From assembly GCA_037074705.1 (NCBI GenBank), contig CM073590.1, positions 92,992,947 to 93,056,946 on the forward strand: DNA of 64,000 bases. Reading direction: 5' to 3'. Each line of letters begins with the position of its first letter. Within the stretch, counting starts at the first letter, position 1. This document shows positions 59,549-64,000 of the stretch, piece by piece. This DNA is from Zhengitettix transpicula (Eukaryota; Arthropoda; Insecta; Orthoptera; Tetrigidae). Both the position numbers and the translations under genes were made by a program. The notes beneath the pieces were generated by a model. The model did not search any database. It was given only the letters and a program-made list of their open reading frames with translations, and had not been told where the DNA came from.

Positions 59549-60529
59549 ATGGGTTCTAGAGTTAATAATTCACAGAGAAAAATGGAAGGAAATAGTGGAA
59601 GTATGATATTAGAATACTTAAAGAAAAATTTTGCAGATATCAATAAAAATATAGCTGAAAATAATAAAAATGTAGCAAATATCAATAAAAATATAGCTGA
59701 AAATAATAAAAATGTAGCAAATATCAATAACAATATAGCAGATTTGAGGGCAGAAGGGGATAAAAATTGGGCAGATATAAAGAAAGATGTAGCAGATTTG
59801 GGTAATAGTATGGATAAAAATTGGGCAGATATAAAGAAAGATGTAGCTGATTTGGGTAAGAGTATTAGAGAGGACAGCGCAGAGATAAAATCTGATTGTG
59901 TAGAAAAAGTAAACAACCAAAATGTAAACATGGAAATTGAAACAGGTGAAGTAGCAAATAAAGTGGGGTTATTGGAGGTTAAGTGTAATGAAAATGTAAA
60001 TGAGATAGAAGTGATAGCTAATGAAAATGTTGAAGAGAATTTAGTTTTCATGGGGCATAAGGCTGATGTTAAAGGAGAGAATAATGGGTTAAATATTGAA
60101 GGTGTTGATGAGCAGGGAGAAGAAATAGTGGGAGAAAGAGGTGAGATAGGGGCAGATGTTAATGAAATAGAAAATTATGTAAGAATAGAAGAATTACAGG
60201 GAGGTGTTCTGAATCAAATTATTACAGAAAGGTTTGTTTACAAAGATGAAGGGGGAACAGCTGATGGGAGCATTGCAGTGAAAACATTGAGGAACATCGA
60301 AATAAAATTGATGACGATAAAGCAGATGGGATTTAGGAATTTAAAACAAATTGTGGGGAGTATTGAATGTTATTTAAACATAGAATTTGGAAACAAGATT
60401 GTAACATTGGTGAATGGAGGGGAGAAGGAAGTAAATAATAACCATCGGGTTAGATGCAAATATGGAACAGGTAGAGAATATTGGCAGAATGCAGGTCAAA
60501 GCGTTTTTGGGTTCCGAGATACTGGATAG
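59549..60529 (+). CDS. Gag-like coiled-coil protein of the LTR element
   Basis: A 326-codon frame, the longest in the window, beginning 245 bases after the primer site. Residues from about 25 to 115 are regular N/K/D/I-rich repeats: NKNIAENNKNVANI twice, then KNWADIKKDVADLG twice. They follow a heptad-like spacing of hydrophobic residues and predict a long coiled coil. The middle, about 115-220, is acidic (many E, N and V) and low in aromatic residues. The last 100 residues are more ordered in composition. No zinc knuckle, protease or polymerase motif is present. N-terminal coiled coils of this kind are common in Gag proteins of insect LTR elements, where they aid particle assembly; the role here is inferred. 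The start ATG is the first in frame. Confidence 0.6.
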   Translation: MGSRVNNSQRKMEGNSGSMILEYLKKNFADINKNIAENNKNVANINKNIAENNKNVANINNNIADLRAEGDKNWADIKKDVADLGNSMDKNWADIKKDVADLGKSIREDSAEIKSDCVEKVNNQNVNMEIETGEVANKVGLLEVKCNENVNEIEVIANENVEENLVFMGHKADVKGENNGLNIEGVDEQGEEIVGERGEIGADVNEIENYVRIEELQGGVLNQIITERFVYKDEGGTADGSIAVKTLRNIEIKLMTIKQMGFRNLKQIVGSIECYLNIEFGNKIVTLVNGGEKEVNNNHRVRCKYGTGREYWQNAGQSVFGFRDTG

Positions 60530-60541
60530 ATGTAAAAAATT

Positions 60542-60788
60542 TAATAATTAGGAGAATTAACGCTCTTTGTTAATTACACGCGTAGCATTCGTGATTACTC
60601 CCGCTAACAGACGTATTTTCTTACTTTTCAATACTCTGTTGTCTTCAATCTTATATCTAACGGATAATAATTAGGAGAATTTACGCTCTTTGTTAATTAC
60701 ACGCGTGGCATTCGTGATTACTCCTGCTAACAGAAGTATTTTCTTATTTTTTCAATATTCTGTTTTTCTTCAATCTTATACCTGAAGG
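60542..60788 (+). repeat. Two 123-bp direct repeats after the reading frame
   Basis: TAATAATTAGGAGAATT starts at 60542 and 60665. Each copy continues through CGCTCTTTGTTAATTACACG, CATTCGTGATTACTCC and CTTCAATCTTATA, with about 10 percent divergence. Confidence 0.9.
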
Positions 60789-60840
60789 GATAGTAGGGTG
60801 TAAATTTAAATGACGGAACATAGGTTATTGTTCATGAAAA

Positions 60841-61680
60841 GGGGCGTGGCATGTTTAAACTGTCACATGAGGAAATTTAATTGTGTTGGAAGTGACTTGG
60901 AGATGTTTAGTATGTAAATGGAGAAGAAGGGGTAGGAGTAAGATAAGATAGGGTAATTTTGAGAGATGTAAATTTAAATGAGGGAATATAGGTTATTGTG
61001 CAGTAAAAGGGGCGTGGCATGTTTAAGCTGGCACATGAGTAAATGTAATTTTGTTGGAAGTGAATTGGAGATGTTTAGGGTGTAAATGGAGGAGAAGGGT
61101 TAGGAGTAAGATAAGATAGGGTAATATAATTATGAGAAATGTCAATTTAAATGAGGAAACATAGGGTATTGTGCAGGAAAAGGGGCGTGGCATGTTTTAG
61201 CTGTCACATGAGTAAATTTAATTTTGTGGGAAGTGAATTGGAGATGTTTAGGGTGTAAATGGAGGAGAAGGGTTAGGAGTAAGCTAAAATAGAGTAACAA
61301 GGTATTGTGCAGGAAAAGGGGCGTGGCATGTTTAAGCTGTCACGTGTGAGAATTTAATTTTGTTGGAAGTGACTTTGAGATGTTTAGTATGTAAATGGAG
61401 AAGAAGGGTTAGGAGTAAGATAAGATAGGGTAATTTTGAGAAATGTAAATTTAAATGAGGGAATATAGGTTATTGTGCAGGAAAAGGGGCGTGGCATGTT
61501 TTAGCTGTCACATGAGTAAATTTAATTTTGTTGAAAGTGAATTGGAGATGTTTAGGGTGTAAATGGAGGAGAAGGTTTAGGAATAAGATAAAATAGGGCA
61601 AGACAATTTTGGGAAATGTAACTTTAACTGAGGAAACATAGGTTATTCTGCAGAAAAGGGGGCGTGGCAAGCTTAAGCTA
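60841..61680 (+). repeat. Array of six units carrying GGGGCGTGGC
   Basis: The core GGGGCGTGGCATGTTT(A/T)A(A/G)CTG occurs at 60841, 61009, 61182, 61318, 61486 and 61659 (last copy altered after GGGGCGTGGC). Spacings are 168, 173, 136, 168 and 173. Between cores the units share TTGGAAGTGA, TTGGAGATGTTTAG, GTAAATGGAGAAGAAGGG and AGTAAGATAAGATAGGGTAA. No long plus-strand frame crosses the array. GGGGCGTGGC is a GT-box word of the kind bound by Sp/KLF zinc-finger proteins. Confidence 0.9.
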
Positions 61681-61919
61681 TTTCTTCTTGTTCTTCCTGA
61701 ATGAATATTGAGGAATTCTAACCAGAGAGGGTATGAGGAAAACATTCGAAGGTTTTAAAAGGGAAACCATTGTAACATGGATGGCTTGTTTCTGTTTGTT
61801 TGATTGAAATACAGGGGGTTTAAAATATTCGTTTTGTGATCGGGGATTACTGATAAGTGTTCTGCGGATAGGCGAGCAGCATTCGGGACCGAAAATGTTT
61901 CTATATTCTCTTTTTCTTG

Positions 61920-62600
61920 CTGTTTTCGTGGCAGTTGCTGCAATGTTTGTTGATAAAAAGGTTTGATGAGGGAGTGGAGAGATAGGAGGATAGGTGGAAT
62001 GAAAATGTATGTGGTTTTATTGAAAAAGGTTAAAGTTTGGTGGGGCATAAAGCTGAAGTTGAAGAAGGGGAGAGTAAAGGTTATAGTGGAGAAAAGGGGT
62101 GTGGCATGTTGAAGCTGTCACGTGAATAATGGTAATGAAGTAGATGTTGTGGGTAAAGGTTATAGTGGAGAAAAGGGGTGTGGCATGTTGAAGCTGTCAC
62201 GTGAAAGATGTTGAGTTAGTGTTGTAGTAGAGGTGGTGCTGAGGAGATAGAAGGATTAAAGGGAGGAATTTCGAATCAATATAATATAGGAGGATTTGTT
62301 GACAAACATGAAGTAGGGACAGCCAACGGGAGTAGTATGGAGAGGGCATTAAGAAATGAAGGAATAAAGTTTAGGAAAGGGGTTAAGAGGTTTAAGCAAG
62401 GTAGTAAGAGTTTGGATAGTTGCAAAATAAGGAAGTTAGGAAAGTTTAACGTCGATAAATTTGAGAAGGAGGGAAGGAGAATACAAACAAGGAACATGTG
62501 ATCGGATGGAAACAAACTGCTGGTTGGAAGCAAACATGAACAGCTGGAGAATTTCAGGAAGAAAATAGGTCAAGGCTTAATTGAGTTTAAAGACACAGGA
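61920..62600 (+). pseudogene. Decayed second copy of the 3' half of the Gag-like frame
   Basis: It runs parallel to about 60005-60535. TGGGGCATAAAGCTGAAGTT pairs with TGGGGCATAAGGCTGATGTT. GGGAGGAATTTCGAATCAA pairs with GGGAGGTGTTCTGAATCAA. GACAAACATGAAGTAGGGACA pairs with TACAAAGATGAAGGGGGAACA. GGTCAAGGCTTAATTGAGTTT and a final ACAGGATAG stop pair with GGTCAAAGCGTTTTTGGGTTC and ACTGGATAG. The copy is broken by two extra GGGGTGTGGCATG units (62096 and 62175, 79 bp apart), frameshifts and stops. Confidence 0.75.
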
Positions 62601-63122
62601 TAGATTCAAGGTTTAAATGATTCTTGAGTGAAAAATAGATTTAAAGGCTATAAAGTTAGTTAATACTTTAAGAGAATAATAACAATAATAATAATAAAAT
62701 AAGTCAATGAATGATAAGAGATATTCTTAAAGATAAGATAAATTTGATAAAACCTAAGAACTATAAATGATATGAAGGGTTGTAGATATTAAGTTAAAGG
62801 GTTGTATTTGATTTTGTGGCACCCACAAACATAGAAATATTGGTAATAGGGGGTATATAGATGTTAAAATTAGGATTAAGACCAAATATGCACATTTAAT
62901 TAAAATCGTAAAACCTATTTAGAATCTGAATACAGTTTATGTAATGAGAAAATAATACATTGCACCAATATAACGGGAAATTTTGTAAATCTTTTAATGA
63001 ACGGTGATTAGATATAAGTTTCTGAACGAAATCTGACAAAGTAGGGCAATTATTGTAAGAAATTTAGTTTTTCGAAGAGTAAAGTCTGGACATTCCTTTC
63101 TCAAACCAAATTTGGGGCGTAA
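62601..63122 (+). other. AT-rich 3' leader of the LTR element
   Basis: Noncoding. The GAACGAAATCTGAC phrase near 63023 repeats one just downstream of the primer site (near 59341). A short G-rich tract (TTTGGGGCGTAA) directly precedes the 3' LTR and is the likely, though weak, polypurine tract. Confidence 0.55.
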
Positions 63123-64000
63123 TGTAATAATATGAGGCATTATATTATTGGAGACGGCGCACGTGTCGTGGAGAGACGTGCGAGAAAGGGCGACTCGGGT
63201 GGCCCTGAGAAATTGCTGCAGCTGCAATGAGAGACAGGGGATGATGAGGGTTCAGAAGCCCATTGATTTGGGAAACGGCGAGTCGAATTGTTTACGCAGA
63301 TGGTCACAAAGGGGCCATGTTAGAGCAGGCTACTGTCTCTAACGAATGACCTGAAAAGGACGTTGGACAAAAGAGAGGAAGCCGTAAGTTAAGTAGACGG
63401 AGTGTGACAATGCGAATTGTCACAGTTCGAAAGGCGGCCGAAACGAAAATTTAGACGAATGTGTATCTGTCACTGCGCCGTGGCGACGCAAGTGAAAGAC
63501 AAGGGAGGAAGATGATATAAATAGAAGAGTCGCCTATTGTAATGGAATGAGTTGTGGTATAGCAAGCAGCAGAGTTGGTTGGTGTTAGCGTGAGAGGAGA
63601 GACGATCAGCGAGCAGCAAAGACAGTGGTTGCTTAACACGAGAGAGAGACATTTGTTACTTAGCACGAGAGTGAAGAAGGAGCAAGCAGCAAAGTTGGTT
63701 GGTGTTAGCGTGAGAGAGGAAGGAGCAAGCAGCAAAGTTGGTTGGTGTTAGCGTGAGAGGAAAGAAGGAGCAAGCAGCAAAGACAGTTTTTGCTTAGCAC
63801 GGGAGAGAGACATTTGTGTTTTAGCAAGGGAGAGAAGAAGGAGCAAGCAGCAAAGAGTGGAACAGTGGTTATTTAGAGTCAGTGAAGTGAATATCAGGAC
63901 CTATAAAGTGAATGTCTAAGGAACGAGTCAAGGTGGACCTAGGAAACTGTAAGTTAGAATATACCATATTAAATAATGTAAACGTCGTTAAAAGATAGTA
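63123..64000 (+). repeat. 3' LTR of the young element, cut by the window end
   Basis: It starts TGTAATAATATGAGGC and matches 58077-58954 throughout. The U5 end, the true 3' terminus and the target-site duplication lie outside the window. Confidence 0.93.

Larger units (their letters stand above)
58077..64000 (+). mobile_element. Young non-autonomous LTR retroelement (runs past the window end)
   Basis: Two copies of the same LTR start at 58077 and 63123. All 878 visible bases of the second copy match the first at a constant offset of 5,046 with no difference I could find, so insertion was recent. The interior (59284-63122) holds a primer binding site, one Gag-like frame and long repeat arrays, but no protease, reverse transcriptase, RNase H or integrase motif in any frame. 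If the second LTR is as long as the first, the whole element is about 6.25 kb. It must borrow its enzymes, as in LARD-type elements. The Ty3/gypsy affinity is inferred from the TTGGCGCCCAACGTGGGG-type primer site and the 4-bp ATAT target. Confidence 0.9.

Noticed and set aside
59530..60051. 173-codon minus-strand frame opposite the Gag-like gene
   Set aside because: It is the antisense shadow of the N/K/D-rich repeats and is made of repeated F, S, I and L runs; the plus-strand frame is longer and starts in the expected place after the primer site.
61470..62533. Three minus-strand frames of 85-97 codons in the LTR element interior
   Set aside because: They lie across the GT-box array and the decayed duplicate, where the G-rich plus strand suppresses stops on the complement. 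No domain seen.

Overview
This window looks like a repeat-rich, gene-poor stretch of a large, AT-rich animal genome, most likely an insect. No host protein-coding gene can be supported anywhere in the 64 kb. The insect assignment rests on the mix of mobile DNA: a mariner-family DNA transposon, a Penelope-like element, several non-LTR retrotransposon tails, a Ty1/copia RNase H scrap, a tRNA-derived SINE and many LTRs that look Ty3/gypsy-like. A polyneopteran (cockroach, termite or stick insect type) would fit the low gene density, but the sequence does not prove it.

Layout. 0-12 kb: a tRNA-type SINE (381-575), a cryptic CGGGAAAA/CGGGATTTTG repeat (3.1-3.3 kb), two copies of a poly-A-ended family of about 0.5 kb (family A, 6.2 and 7.1 kb), an inverted repeat at 9.24-9.36 kb and a family B repeat (9.6-10.1 kb). 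12-22 kb: the C-terminal tail of a Jockey-like LINE (12.5-13.2 kb), more family A (14.0, 19.4-20.5 kb) and family B (16.2-17.2 kb), and a 199-bp tandem duplication (20.8-21.2 kb). 22-29 kb: mostly AT-rich sequence with a few higher-complexity islands of unknown meaning. 29-36 kb: a 5'-truncated I-like LINE (29.3-31.0 kb), a decayed Penelope-like element followed by a hammerhead-like motif (32.0-33.0 kb), a mariner element with intact ends and a frameshifted transposase (33.18-34.47 kb), a copia RNase H scrap (35 kb) and family A. 37-46 kb: an LTR (37.1-38.1 kb), a decayed LINE carrying a nested LINE tail (40.6-41.7 kb), then three LTRs packed end to end in an (AT)n tract (42.5-45.6 kb). 46-58 kb: largely featureless, with a head-to-head pair of family A elements (50.5-51.6 kb), a solo LTR (52.8-53.8 kb) and one candidate conserved block (54.1-54.5 kb).

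The most interesting object is at the right edge. A young LTR retroelement starts at 58077 and runs beyond the window. The visible 878 bases of its two LTRs appear identical. It has a primer binding site and one coiled-coil, Gag-like open reading frame of 326 codons, but no protease, reverse transcriptase or integrase. The rest of its interior holds GGGGCGTGGC-bearing tandem repeats and a second, decayed copy of the 3' half of the same reading frame. It therefore appears non-autonomous. Its LTR shares internal motifs with at least four, probably five, other LTRs in the window. All six are abutted by ATAT, and several carry primer-binding-site-like units inside or beside their 3' terminus, which suggests that the LTR end has been extended repeatedly.
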